Source: Lentilactobacillus kribbianus (GTDB lineage: Bacteria; Bacillota; Bacilli; Lactobacillales; Lactobacillaceae). From it: 64,000 nucleotides of DNA. Position numbers and translations under genes: made by a program. The stretch lies in the NCBI RefSeq assembly GCF_013184075.1, contig NZ_JABEQQ010000002.1, positions 248,001-312,000 on the forward strand, written 5' to 3'. Shown here one piece after another: positions 20,470 through 29,196 of this stretch. How positions within the stretch are numbered: the stretch's first letter is position 1; every line of letters begins with the position of its first letter. A model generated the notes under the pieces. It had not been told where the DNA came from and did not search any database. It saw only the letters and a list, made by a program, of their open reading frames with translations.

Positions 20470-20841
20470 ATGAACAGTTCGATTTATTCAATTTTCATGG
20501 TTTTGGTTTTGTTTGCGGTAATGTACTTTTTAATGATTCGACCACAACAAAAGCGAGACAAGCAACATCGAGAACAACTATCAAAGCTACAAGTTGGTGA
20601 TAAAGTTGTTACAATTGGTCGTTTGCACGGTGTAGTTGACGAAATTCATACTGCTGAAAAAACAGTTACACTTGATTGTGACGGTATTTTCTTAACATTT
20701 GATATGAATGCCATTGCCACTGTTAAAGAACGTTCAGTTGCACCAACAGAACCAACAACACCAACCGAAGAAAAATCAGAACCAGTTGATAGTGATAAAC
20801 CAGCAACTGAAGATAAAACTGATGATTCTGAAACTAAGTAA
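20470..20841 (+). CDS. yajC: preprotein translocase subunit YajC
   Basis: Small Sec-associated membrane protein. A single N-terminal transmembrane helix (SIYSIFMVLVLFAVMYFLMI) is followed by the conserved RPQQKRDK and a cytoplasmic domain (LQVGDKVVTIGRLHGVV). The last 30 residues are a low-complexity Thr/Pro/Glu/Asp-rich tail. The ATG at 20470 is used because GGTGAG lies just upstream; the earlier in-frame start at 20431 has no SD. Confidence 0.93.
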   Translation: MNSSIYSIFMVLVLFAVMYFLMIRPQQKRDKQHREQLSKLQVGDKVVTIGRLHGVVDEIHTAEKTVTLDCDGIFLTFDMNAIATVKERSVAPTEPTTPTEEKSEPVDSDKPATEDKTDDSETK

Positions 20842-20872
20842 AAAGGGCTTGGAGTAATCCAGCTCTTTTTTT
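20841..20872 (+). terminator. terminator of the ruvA-yajC operon
   Basis: AAAAAGGGCTTGGA pairs imperfectly with TCCAGCTCTTTTTTT around a GTAA loop. Confidence 0.75.
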
Positions 20873-20883
20873 AGACATTGATA

Positions 20884-20897
20884 AAAACATACGTTCG
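20884..20897 (+). promoter_or_regulatory. candidate LexA box of dinB
   Basis: AAAACATACGTTCG has an intact right arm (GTTCG) and three of five bases in the left arm of the CGAAC-N4-GTTCG box. It directly follows a possible -35 (TTGATA, 20878-20883). The core ACATACGTT is shared with the ruvA site. Confidence 0.62.
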
Positions 20898-20915
20898 TAA
20901 AATGGTGATTATATT

Positions 20916-21995
20916 ATGCAAGATAGAGTAGTTATTCACGTAGACATGGATGCTTTTTACGCTGCAATTGAAGAACGAGAAGATCCCTCGTTAAAGGGCA
21001 AACCGCTTATCGTTGTTAAAGATCCCAGAAAAACTGGGGGACGCGGAGTCGTTTCTACTGCTAATTATTTGGCCAGACAGTATGGAGTTCATTCTGCTAT
21101 GAGTTCTATGGAAGCCTTACGATTATGTCCTAAGGCCATTTTTCGTTTTACTGGTTTTAAGTTATACCGAGCTGTTTCACAACAAATTCATAATATCTTT
21201 CATCACTATACGGATGTAGTAGAATACTACGCCTTGGATGAGGCATATTTGGACGTAACTGATAACAAGTTAAACATAAATGATCCAGTAAAAATTGGTC
21301 GCGAAATTCAACAAAAAATATATCAAGTAACGAAATTGACCTGTTCAATTGGGATTTCTTATAATAAATTTTTAGCCAAAGAGGCTTCAGATTATGCTAA
21401 ACCTAATGGCTTCACGCTAATTAATCATGAAGATAGTTTGGCCTTTTTAAAACGACTACCGATTGAAAAATTTCGGGGAGTAGGTAAAAAAACAGTTCCT
21501 AAAATGCATGAACTAGGAATTCATAATGGCGAAGATTTGTTAGCCTTTTCTGAACTGGATTTGATTAAATACTTTGGTAAGTTTGGTTACTATCTTCATC
21601 GACGAGTTCGTGGTGTTGATTTACGACCGGTTCAAGCAGATCGAATTCGAAAATCAATTGGACGGGAACGTACTTTTGGCACTACTTTAACCTCAGTGAC
21701 AGAAGTAGAAACTGCATTAAAGCATATTGCAGAAATGACGGTAAAAGATGTCATTAAGCAACGTAAGCATGGCAAGACGTTAGTAATCAAAATCAGGTAT
21801 AGTGATTTTACAACCTTAACTAGGCGTTCCACTTATGATGACTATATCCAAAATACTGCTAATGACTTTGCTATGATTGCAACTGAAATGTTAGAAGATT
21901 TGCCAGCAGTTACAGCTGGAATTAGATTACTAGGTATTACAATTACTAATTTAGATGAAATTGAATATGAAAATTTATCTCTCAAACTCTTTTGA
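20916..21995 (+). CDS. dinB: DNA polymerase IV (Y family)
   Basis: Error-prone translesion polymerase. Catalytic acidic residues are visible in HVDMDAFYAAIE (near residue 10) and YALDEAYLDVT (near 106); SIGISYNKFLAK, the helix-hairpin-helix KFRGVGKKTVPKMHELGI and the little-finger domain follow. The C-terminus ends YENLSLKLF, resembling a beta-clamp-binding tail. The SD is poor. Likely SOS-controlled. Confidence 0.96.
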   Translation: MQDRVVIHVDMDAFYAAIEEREDPSLKGKPLIVVKDPRKTGGRGVVSTANYLARQYGVHSAMSSMEALRLCPKAIFRFTGFKLYRAVSQQIHNIFHHYTDVVEYYALDEAYLDVTDNKLNINDPVKIGREIQQKIYQVTKLTCSIGISYNKFLAKEASDYAKPNGFTLINHEDSLAFLKRLPIEKFRGVGKKTVPKMHELGIHNGEDLLAFSELDLIKYFGKFGYYLHRRVRGVDLRPVQADRIRKSIGRERTFGTTLTSVTEVETALKHIAEMTVKDVIKQRKHGKTLVIKIRYSDFTTLTRRSTYDDYIQNTANDFAMIATEMLEDLPAVTAGIRLLGITITNLDEIEYENLSLKLF

Positions 21996-22071
21996 TACGA
22001 TAATCTTTGATATTAACGATTAAGACAGGTATACTTAAGTGTTCGATAAAATGTGGATGGAGTGAGACAAC

Positions 22072-23028
22072 GTGACAATTCAAGAGCAAATTTTTAGTGC
22101 AATCAAAGAGTACGATACAATCATTATTCATCGGCATAAACGCCCAGATCCAGATGCAATTGGTTCTCAAATGGGACTAGCTGCAATTTTAAAGGCATCC
22201 TTTCCGGAGAAAAAAATATTTTGTGTTGGTAAACAATATAAAAGTTTTGAATGGCTCGGCGTAACTGATGAAATTGATGATGATGTTTATAAAAATGCTC
22301 TGGTCATTGTTGTTGATACTGCTAACCAACCAAGAGTTTCTGATGATCGTTACAATCAGGGAAAAATGTTAATTAAAATTGATCATCATCCAAATGATGA
22401 CCAATTTGGTGATTTAATGTGGGTGGATGATGAGGCTTCTAGCACATCAGAGCTAATTACAGTTTTTTATGAACTGTTTGAAGACCAGCTAAAGATGACT
22501 GATAATGCAGCTCGCGTATTATATGCAGGTATTGTGGGCGATACTGGTCGTTTTAAGTATCCAGCCACTACGTCTAGAACGTTTGCAATTGCAGCTAAAT
22601 TAACAGAGTATGATTTTGATGCTAGCGCAATTAATCAAATTGAAGATGAAATAGATTTACCATTGGCTCACTTAGCTGCTTATGTCTATAACAATCTGAC
22701 TATTCATGAAAATGGTGCTGCTTATGTGGTATTATCAAACGAAGTACTCGAACCATTTAATTTGGGCGATGAAAGTACTTCGGCAGTGGTTCCATTACCT
22801 GGAAACCTAAAAGAAGTGGTTTCTTGGGCTATTTTGGTTGAACAAAAAGATGAAACTTTCCGTGTTCGGCTACGGTCAAAAGGACCTCAAATTAATGAGT
22901 TAGCTAAAAAATATGGTGGTGGTGGCCATCCACTAGCTAGTGGGGCTATTGTAGAATCATCACAAGATATCGACAGTTTTATTGAAGATTTAGATATAGT
23001 TGTTGATCGATATCAAGACAATTTATAG
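22072..23028 (+). CDS. nrnA: DHH-family bifunctional oligoribonuclease/pAp phosphatase NrnA
   Basis: Degrades short RNA oligonucleotides and pAp. The DHH domain shows HRHKRPDPDAIGSQ, VDTAN and DHHPNDD; the DHHA1 domain has GGGGHPLASGA near the end. 318 residues is the usual length. The GTG start at 22072 follows GGAGTGAG. Its stop is 8 bases before the DEAD-box helicase start, so they form one operon. Confidence 0.94.
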   Translation: MTIQEQIFSAIKEYDTIIIHRHKRPDPDAIGSQMGLAAILKASFPEKKIFCVGKQYKSFEWLGVTDEIDDDVYKNALVIVVDTANQPRVSDDRYNQGKMLIKIDHHPNDDQFGDLMWVDDEASSTSELITVFYELFEDQLKMTDNAARVLYAGIVGDTGRFKYPATTSRTFAIAAKLTEYDFDASAINQIEDEIDLPLAHLAAYVYNNLTIHENGAAYVVLSNEVLEPFNLGDESTSAVVPLPGNLKEVVSWAILVEQKDETFRVRLRSKGPQINELAKKYGGGGHPLASGAIVESSQDIDSFIEDLDIVVDRYQDNL

Positions 23029-23036
23029 GAGAATTT

Positions 23037-24395
23037 ATGACGAGTTTTAAAGAATTTAATTTAAAGCCAACGGTATTAGATGCCGTAACGGCCATTAATT
23101 TTACAACACCAACAGCTGTCCAAGCTAAATTAATTCCAGAAATTTTAGCTGGTAGAGATGTTGTTGGCCAGTCAGCAACTGGGAGTGGCAAGACCCATAC
23201 TTTCTTAATTCCAATTTTTAATAATTTAAATTTGGCTGAGAAAGAAGTTCAAGCAGTTATTACTACTCCTAGCCGGGAATTAGCATACCAAATAACCGAA
23301 GCAGCTAAAGCATTACGTAAAAATATTGATAATGATATTAGAATCGCTACTATGGTTGGTGGTACGGATAAAAAACGGCAAATTGAACGACTTCACCGAG
23401 AACAACCACAAATTATAATTGGAACACCTGGTAGAATTTGGGATTTAATTGAGGATGGCTCATTAGATGTCCATTCAGCTCGTCAATTCGTTGTTGATGA
23501 AGCTGATATGACAATGGATATGGGCTTTATGGATATTGTGGATAAGATTGCTAATCATTTGGGTAAAGAAGTTCAAACGATGATTTTTTCTGCAACAGTT
23601 CCACAGCAATTGCGGGTTTTCTTACGTAAGTACCTAACTAATCCATTAATTGAAGAAATTCCTGTAGCAACGGTAATTAATCCTAACGTTGATAATTGGT
23701 TGATTTCTACGCGTGGGCGAGATAAAAACCAATTAATTTATCGCCTTTTGACAATGGGAGAACCATACTTAGTGTTAGTTTTTGCTAATACTAAAAAACG
23801 CGTTATTGAAATTAGCGATTATTTAAAAGGCCAAGGATTGACGGTTGCAACCATTCATGGTGATATTCAACCACGTGAACGTAAACGATTGATGCGACGA
23901 GTTAAGAACTTGGAATATCAATATGTAGTTGCAACTGATTTAGCTGCTCGTGGAATTGATATTGAAGGTGTGTCAATGGTTATCAATGATGATATTCCTG
24001 ATGATCTCGAATATTTTATTCATCGAGTAGGCCGGACCGGCCGTAATGGTATGAGTGGTACTTCCATTACCTTGTATGAACCTGGTAAGGATCAAAAAAT
24101 TGTTGAATTAGAAGCAATGGGCATTAAATTTGCAGCTAAAGATTACAAAAATCATGAAATAGTAGATTCATATGATCGTAATCGTCGTCAAACCCATCGT
24201 AAAAAACATGACAAGCTTGATCCAACCATGATTGGAATGGTTAAGAAAAAGAAAAAGCATGTTAAGCCAGGTTATAAACGAAAAATTAAGCAAAATATTG
24301 CCCGCAAAGATGAAATGGATCGTCGAATCAAGAAACGGGAAGAATCACGAGCTAAGCGAAAGCAAAAGAAGCGCAGTTCAAATCGTTATCAATAG
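23037..24395 (+). CDS. cshB: DEAD-box RNA helicase (CshB-like)
   Basis: ATP-dependent RNA helicase likely acting in ribosome assembly or cold growth. Motifs in order: the Q motif region (FNLKPTVLDAVTAINFTTPTAVQ), Walker A SATGSGKTH, TPSRELAYQ, GTPGRIWDL, VVDEADM, SATVPQQL, VATDLAARGIDIEGV and HRVGRTGRNG. The C-terminal 70 residues are strongly basic (KKKKKHVKPGYKRK) and should bind RNA. The nrnA-helicase-alaS order fits B. subtilis-type cshB placement only loosely, so the symbol is moderate. Confidence 0.9.
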   Translation: MTSFKEFNLKPTVLDAVTAINFTTPTAVQAKLIPEILAGRDVVGQSATGSGKTHTFLIPIFNNLNLAEKEVQAVITTPSRELAYQITEAAKALRKNIDNDIRIATMVGGTDKKRQIERLHREQPQIIIGTPGRIWDLIEDGSLDVHSARQFVVDEADMTMDMGFMDIVDKIANHLGKEVQTMIFSATVPQQLRVFLRKYLTNPLIEEIPVATVINPNVDNWLISTRGRDKNQLIYRLLTMGEPYLVLVFANTKKRVIEISDYLKGQGLTVATIHGDIQPRERKRLMRRVKNLEYQYVVATDLAARGIDIEGVSMVINDDIPDDLEYFIHRVGRTGRNGMSGTSITLYEPGKDQKIVELEAMGIKFAAKDYKNHEIVDSYDRNRRQTHRKKHDKLDPTMIGMVKKKKKHVKPGYKRKIKQNIARKDEMDRRIKKREESRAKRKQKKRSSNRYQ

Positions 24396-24403
24396 GCACT
24401 TTA

Positions 24404-24432
24404 TTGACACTGAACCGCTTTAAAAGTATACT
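24404..24432 (+). promoter_or_regulatory. alaS promoter
   Basis: TTGACA (24404-24409), a 17-base spacer and TATACT (24427-24432). The start near 24439 leaves a leader of about 130 bases before alaS. Confidence 0.75.
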
Positions 24433-24438
24433 TTTATT

Positions 24439-24568
24439 GATCTAATCGGTGTTTACTGTAATAAAAATCTAAAATTTATAAAAACAAAGCATCGTTACAA
24501 CGGAGTCATTCGATTTAATTGGATAACAATGTAACGGTGTTTTATTTATTAAGGAGTGGAGTTTTTCG
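24439..24568 (+). promoter_or_regulatory. alaS 5' leader with a long hairpin
   Basis: The leader holds CGTTACA (24493-24499) and its exact complement TGTAACG (24531-24537), extended by AAAACA/TGTTTT and followed by a T-rich stretch, a terminator-like shape with a loop of about 30 bases. No T-box motif (GGTGGNACC) is present, although alaS is often T-box controlled in Firmicutes. It may be an attenuator or the terminator of the upstream operon. Confidence 0.45.
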
Positions 24569-27211
24569 ATGAAGAAATTGAGCAGCGGTCAAGTGCGTCA
24601 AATGTTCTTGGATTTTTTTCAAGAGAAGGGACACACTATTGAACCGAGTGCATCTTTAATACCGGTCAATGATCCAACATTGCTTTGGATTAACTCTGGT
24701 GTAGCAACAATGAAAAAATATTTTGACGGTAGTGTAGTACCTAAGAATCCGCGAATGACTAGCTCTCAAAAAAGCATTCGAACTAACGACATTGAAAATG
24801 TTGGAAAGACTCCACGTCACCAAACATTATTTGAAATGCTTGGTAACTTCTCTGTGGGTGATTATTTCAAAAAGGAAGCGATTCCTTGGGCATTCGAATT
24901 ACTAACGTCTCCAGATTGGTTTGGTTGGGACAAAGAAAAACTTTATGTGACTGTTTATCCTAAGGATCAAGATGCTAAGCAAATTTGGTTGGATACTGGA
25001 GTTGCACCTGATCATATTATTGAAGTCGAAGATAATTTTTGGGATATTGGTCAAGGACCATCCGGCCCCGATTCTGAAATTTTCTATGATCGTGGTGAAG
25101 AATTTAATAACGTGGCTGCAGATGATCCAGAAAATTATCCTGGTGGTGAAAATGAACGTTATTTAGAGGTTTGGAATATTGTGTTCTCACAATTTAATCA
25201 CACTCCTGATGATACTTATGAACCATTACCACGAAAAAATATTGATACGGGAATGGGATTAGAGCGAGTAGTTTCTATTTTCCAAAATGCTCGGACCAAT
25301 TTTGAAACAGATTTGTTCTTACCCATTATTAAGGCAACTGAAAAATTAAGTGGTAAAACATATGGCAAAAATGCTAAAGACGACATTAGTTTTCGCATTA
25401 TTGCTGACCACGCACGGGCAATTACAGTAGCAATTGGAGACGGCGCTCTTCCTTCTAATGAAGGTCGTGGTTACGTTATTCGACGACTAATTAGACGGGC
25501 GATTGTTAATGGTCAACAATTAGGAATTGATCAGGATTTCTTGTACAAATTCGCTCCCATTGTTGGTGAGATTTTAAAATCATATTATCCAGAAGTCTTG
25601 GAACAAAGCGAGTATATTGCCTCAGTAATTAAATCAGAAGAAGAACGATTTAACGCTACATTAACTGATGGATTAAAGCTATTAAATGATGCTATTAAGC
25701 GTGCTAAGGCAGACAACAACAGTGTTATTGCTGGAGCAGAAGCGTTTAAGTTATATGACACTTATGGCTTTCCTCTTGAACTAACGATTGAAGCTGCAAC
25801 CGATGCTGGAGTTATAGTTGATAAAGATGGCTTCGCCACTGAAATGCAACAACAAAAAGATCGGGCCCGCAATGCTAGAAGCGGGGCTAAATCTATGGGA
25901 GTGCAGCGAGATCTATTACTTGAAATTAAGGACCCTAGTGAATATGTCGGCTATACTGATTTAGACGTTGATGGCGCTAAATTAGAAGTTATTGTGGCCG
26001 ATGAGCAACGTGTTGAAACGGTTGCTAATGGCACTGCTGAAGTCATTTTTGATAGAACTCCATTTTTTGCAGAAATGGGTGGTCAAGTGGCTGATCAAGG
26101 TCAAATTTTAAATGCTAATGGTGAATTAGTGGCTAAAGTGACAGATGTTCAACATGCACCAAATGGTCAAAACTTGCATACTGTGGAAGTTATTAAGCCA
26201 CTGGTTACAGACGATGAGTATATTTTGCGAGTAGATCGTCATCGTCATAGTAAAATTGAAAAAAATCATACAGCTACTCATTTGTTAGATCAATCTCTTC
26301 GTAATATTTTAGGTGATCATACGCAACAAGCAGGATCTCTAGTAGAACCTAACTACTTACGTTTTGATTTTAATCACTTTGGTCAAGTTACTGATGAAGA
26401 TTTGGCTAAAGTTGAAACTTTAGTGAATGAACAAATTTTTAGAGAACTTGAAGTTACGACAACGGAAACGGATCCTGATACTGGACGAAAGATGGGTGCT
26501 ATTGCTTTGTTCAGTGAAAAATATGGTGATGTTGTTCGAGTAGTCAATATTGGCGACTTCTCCATTGAGTTCTGTGGTGGTGATCACGTTAAAAATACTA
26601 ATGAAATTGGTTTATTTAAAATTGTTTCTGAATCTGGTGTAGGTGCTGGGGTTCGCCGAATTGAGGCGGTTACTTCCAGTGAAGCATATGAGTTGCTAAA
26701 TCAATCTGATAAATCATTAAAAGCGATTGCTAACCAATTAAAAGTTAGCCAATTAAAAGATTTGTCCACTAGAGTTGATCAATTACAAAATGAAATTAAA
26801 GAACTTCGTCAAAAAAATGACAGTTTAGAAGCTAAATTAGCTACAGAACAAGCTGCTGATATTTTCAATAACAAGCAAAAGGTTGGCGAATTTACCTTGA
26901 TTACCGGAGTGGTTAAAGATGCAGGAATGGATCAACTTCGACAATTAGCAGATACTTGGCGTAATAAAAATTACTCAGACGTGTTAGTATTGGGTACCGG
27001 CAAAGGCGATAAGGCTAATTTAATTGTGGCAGTTTCAGATAGTGCGATTAAAGCTGGAATCAAGGCCGGTGATCTAATTAAAGCTATTGCCCCTAAGATT
27101 AACGGTGGCGGTGGTGGTCGACCAAATATGGCTCAAGCAGGCGGTAAAAATCCGGCAGGTTTGGATGCAGCAATGAGCGAGGCTCATACTTGGTTGGCTA
27201 GTATTAAATAA
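24569..27211 (+). CDS. alaS: alanine-tRNA ligase
   Basis: Charges tRNA-Ala. The N-terminal class II catalytic domain (GHTIEPSASLIPVNDPTLLWINSGV region), the editing-site histidines in HTATHLLDQ, the second editing motif CGGDHV and the C-terminal C-Ala domain ending in GGGGGRPNMAQAGG are all present. 880 residues is normal. SD AAGGAGTGGAG precedes the ATG. Confidence 0.98.
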   Translation: MKKLSSGQVRQMFLDFFQEKGHTIEPSASLIPVNDPTLLWINSGVATMKKYFDGSVVPKNPRMTSSQKSIRTNDIENVGKTPRHQTLFEMLGNFSVGDYFKKEAIPWAFELLTSPDWFGWDKEKLYVTVYPKDQDAKQIWLDTGVAPDHIIEVEDNFWDIGQGPSGPDSEIFYDRGEEFNNVAADDPENYPGGENERYLEVWNIVFSQFNHTPDDTYEPLPRKNIDTGMGLERVVSIFQNARTNFETDLFLPIIKATEKLSGKTYGKNAKDDISFRIIADHARAITVAIGDGALPSNEGRGYVIRRLIRRAIVNGQQLGIDQDFLYKFAPIVGEILKSYYPEVLEQSEYIASVIKSEEERFNATLTDGLKLLNDAIKRAKADNNSVIAGAEAFKLYDTYGFPLELTIEAATDAGVIVDKDGFATEMQQQKDRARNARSGAKSMGVQRDLLLEIKDPSEYVGYTDLDVDGAKLEVIVADEQRVETVANGTAEVIFDRTPFFAEMGGQVADQGQILNANGELVAKVTDVQHAPNGQNLHTVEVIKPLVTDDEYILRVDRHRHSKIEKNHTATHLLDQSLRNILGDHTQQAGSLVEPNYLRFDFNHFGQVTDEDLAKVETLVNEQIFRELEVTTTETDPDTGRKMGAIALFSEKYGDVVRVVNIGDFSIEFCGGDHVKNTNEIGLFKIVSESGVGAGVRRIEAVTSSEAYELLNQSDKSLKAIANQLKVSQLKDLSTRVDQLQNEIKELRQKNDSLEAKLATEQAADIFNNKQKVGEFTLITGVVKDAGMDQLRQLADTWRNKNYSDVLVLGTGKGDKANLIVAVSDSAIKAGIKAGDLIKAIAPKINGGGGGRPNMAQAGGKNPAGLDAAMSEAHTWLASIK

Positions 27212-27298
27212 CGATTACATTGATTTTATCAATTGTAGTTTAGGAACCAATAAGTTAAAATTAGAGCAAGGATAATTATGTTTGAGGGGTGAAATGAT

Positions 27299-27577
27299 AT
27301 GAGTTCGTTAGATAAGACAATGTTTTTTGATTTTGGTGCTGACCAACCTAAAGACGTTCGTGACACACTCTTGACTGTTTATCAGGCATTAGAGGAAAAG
27401 GGATATAACCCATATAATCAAATCGTGGGTTATTTAATCTCAGGCGATCCAGCATACATTCCACGTAATTTAGATGCTCGTAATCTTATCAGACGACATG
27501 AACGAGACGAAATTATTGAAGAATTAGTTCGTTTCTATATTGAAAATCATCCTGATAAGAATCGGAAAGGCGAATAA
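27299..27577 (+). CDS. ireB: IreB family regulatory phosphoprotein
   Basis: UPF0297 protein; in Enterococcus it is a substrate of the PASTA kinase IreK and modulates cephalosporin tolerance. 92 residues beginning [12 protein letters not shown], with [19 protein letters not shown] and a C-terminal [19 protein letters not shown] threonine pair near the N-terminus corresponds to the region phosphorylated in the family. The stop overlaps ruvX by one base. Confidence 0.93.
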   Translation: MSSLDKTMFFDFGADQPKDVRDTLLTVYQALEEKGYNPYNQIVGYLISGDPAYIPRNLDARNLIRRHERDEIIEELVRFYIENHPDKNRKGE

Positions 27578-28011
27578 TGAAGTTAATGGGATTGGATGTC
27601 GGTTCAAAAACAGTCGGCATTGCAGTAAGTGATGCGTTCGGTTGGACCTCACAGGGCATTGAAATCATTCCGATTGATGAAGAAAATGCAGTGTTTGGGT
27701 TGGATCGAGTTAAAGAGCTAGTGATTGAACATGGTATTCAGGGATTCGTTGTTGGCCTCCCCAAAAATATGAATAATAGTTTGGGACCTCGGGCTGAAGC
27801 TTCAAAGGCTTATGCAGATAAATTGACAAAATTATTTAATTTGCCAGTGGACTTTGAAGATGAACGTTTGACAACTGTTGAAGCCGAGAGAATGTTAGTA
27901 GAGCAAGCTGATGTTTCTCGGAAAAAGCGTAAAAAAGTTATTGATAAATTGGCTGCAAGCTTAATTTTGCAGAATTATTTGGACCGACATGGAAAACTAA
28001 CACAAGGATAG
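27577..28011 (+). CDS. ruvX: Holliday junction resolvase-like nuclease RuvX/YqgF
   Basis: RNase H-fold protein implicated in resolution or 16S rRNA processing. The first catalytic motif [16 protein letters not shown], the middle glutamate region ([13 protein letters not shown]) and [13 protein letters not shown] are intact in 144 residues. It overlaps ireB by one base and is followed by the DUF1292 gene; this trio is conserved in Firmicutes. Confidence 0.94.
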   Translation: MKLMGLDVGSKTVGIAVSDAFGWTSQGIEIIPIDEENAVFGLDRVKELVIEHGIQGFVVGLPKNMNNSLGPRAEASKAYADKLTKLFNLPVDFEDERLTTVEAERMLVEQADVSRKKRKKVIDKLAASLILQNYLDRHGKLTQG

Positions 28012-28023
28012 TGAGGAATTATT

Positions 28024-28335
28024 ATGGCAGATGAACCAGTACAACAACAAATTACCATCGCAGACGAAAACGGTGACGAAACTTTATATGATGTCTTATT
28101 TACTTTTCAATCTGAAGACTATAACCGTTCATACATCTTAGTTTATCCTACTGGAAAAGACGAAGATGAAGAAATCGAAATCCTAGCTTTTGCACTTCCA
28201 GAAGGTGATAATCCTAGTGACCCTAAGGGTGGCGAATTAGAAGCCATTGAAAGTGATGAAGAATGGGATATGATCGAATCAGTTTTGAACACCTTCTTAA
28301 ATGGTGACGACGATTCTGATGACTCTGAGAAATAG
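28024..28335 (+). CDS. DUF1292 family protein (YrzB-like)
   Basis: Small acidic cytoplasmic protein of 103 residues, always found with ireB and ruvX. It begins QQQITIADENGDETLYDVLFTF and ends in an Asp-rich tail (GDDDSDDSE). No catalytic motif is visible and its function is unknown. SD GAGGA before the ATG. Confidence 0.88.
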   Translation: MADEPVQQQITIADENGDETLYDVLFTFQSEDYNRSYILVYPTGKDEDEEIEILAFALPEGDNPSDPKGGELEAIESDEEWDMIESVLNTFLNGDDDSDDSEK

Positions 28336-28363
28336 CTCTCGGTTTATCGAAAAAAATGATTGG

Positions 28364-28399
28364 GGATTGAGACTAACTACGTTGGCTCAGTCCTTTTTT
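28364..28399 (+). terminator. terminator of alaS/ireB-DUF1292 block
   Basis: GGATTGAG pairs with CTCAGTCC (one G-U) followed by a T-run. Confidence 0.75.
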
Positions 28400-28417
28400 A
28401 TTCAAGGAGGAAAATAA

Positions 28418-28669
28418 ATGACAGGCAATAATAAGCGTCGCTTTAAGACTAAAATTGGTAAAAAAAATTATGTCTTAGTAGGTGAAGGCACCGAAGAGCA
28501 TATGCAAGCTGTTTCTAAATTATTAAATGAGCAACTCGAACAATTAACTAAAGCAACTCCTGGTGCCAGTAATGATGACCGGGCGATTTTGTTAGCTTTT
28601 AATGCAATTTCTAATCAATTAGATATGGAAACCCAAAAAGCCACACAAGGTAGGAGCGAGAATAAATAG
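28418..28669 (+). CDS. zapA: cell division protein ZapA
   Basis: Small FtsZ-ring stabiliser. 83 residues with the ZapA start KRRFKTKIGKKNYVLVGEGTEEH, a helix-forming middle (MQAVSKLLNEQLEQL) and NDDRAILLAFNAISNQLD. SD AAGGAGG before the ATG. It directly precedes cvpA and mutS2, the usual order. Confidence 0.9.
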   Translation: MTGNNKRRFKTKIGKKNYVLVGEGTEEHMQAVSKLLNEQLEQLTKATPGASNDDRAILLAFNAISNQLDMETQKATQGRSENK

Positions 28670-28671
28670 TT

Positions 28672-29196
28672 TTGATTATTAATATTTTAATTCTAGTTGT
28701 CTTAGCATTAGCCATTAGACGCGGAATGCAAGTTGGACTAGTTATTGAACTGTTGAATTTAGTCGGTTACTTAGTGGCTTTAGTTGGAGGGATTTTTTTA
28801 TCTCATCCGATCAATATCGCCATCCAACATTGGCTCGACACCCAGAGTAATTTACAACAACCATTATTAAACTTCTTTTTAAGAAATATTATGTTTTTTG
28901 TGGTTTTTGGTTTAATTTGGCAAGTATTTCGGCTAATCAAACAGGTTATTATACCGGTAACTAAATTACCAGTAATTAATACGGTGAATGGTCTATTAGG
29001 TGGCGCAGTAAATTTTGTTATTGTTTACTTAGTTATTTTTGTATTGTTATTTATTTTTGCACAAATGCCGATTGAAACTTGGCAAGCAGCAATTAGACAT
29101 TCAGAAGTAGCGCAATTTATCTTAGACAAGACACCACAAATTTTTAGGTATGGTTTAAATCATTTGGCAAATTATGGAGGTGATATTTACCTATGA
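28672..29196 (+). CDS. cvpA: CvpA family membrane protein
   Basis: Four hydrophobic segments in 174 residues (ILVVLALAIRRGMQVGLVIEL, YLVALVGGIFLSH, FFLRNIMFFVVFGLIW, AVNFVIVYLVIFVLLFIFA) in the colicin-V-production-protein fold. The role in Firmicutes is unclear. The start is a TTG two bases after the zapA stop; GGAG is about 16 bases upstream. The last codons overlap the mutS2 start by 4 bases. Confidence 0.88.
   Translation: MIINILILVVLALAIRRGMQVGLVIELLNLVGYLVALVGGIFLSHPINIAIQHWLDTQSNLQQPLLNFFLRNIMFFVVFGLIWQVFRLIKQVIIPVTKLPVINTVNGLLGGAVNFVIVYLVIFVLLFIFAQMPIETWQAAIRHSEVAQFILDKTPQIFRYGLNHLANYGGDIYL

Noticed and set aside
24404-24568. T-box riboswitch at alaS
   Set aside because: No GGTGGNACC element or AGAGA/Stem I motif in the leader.
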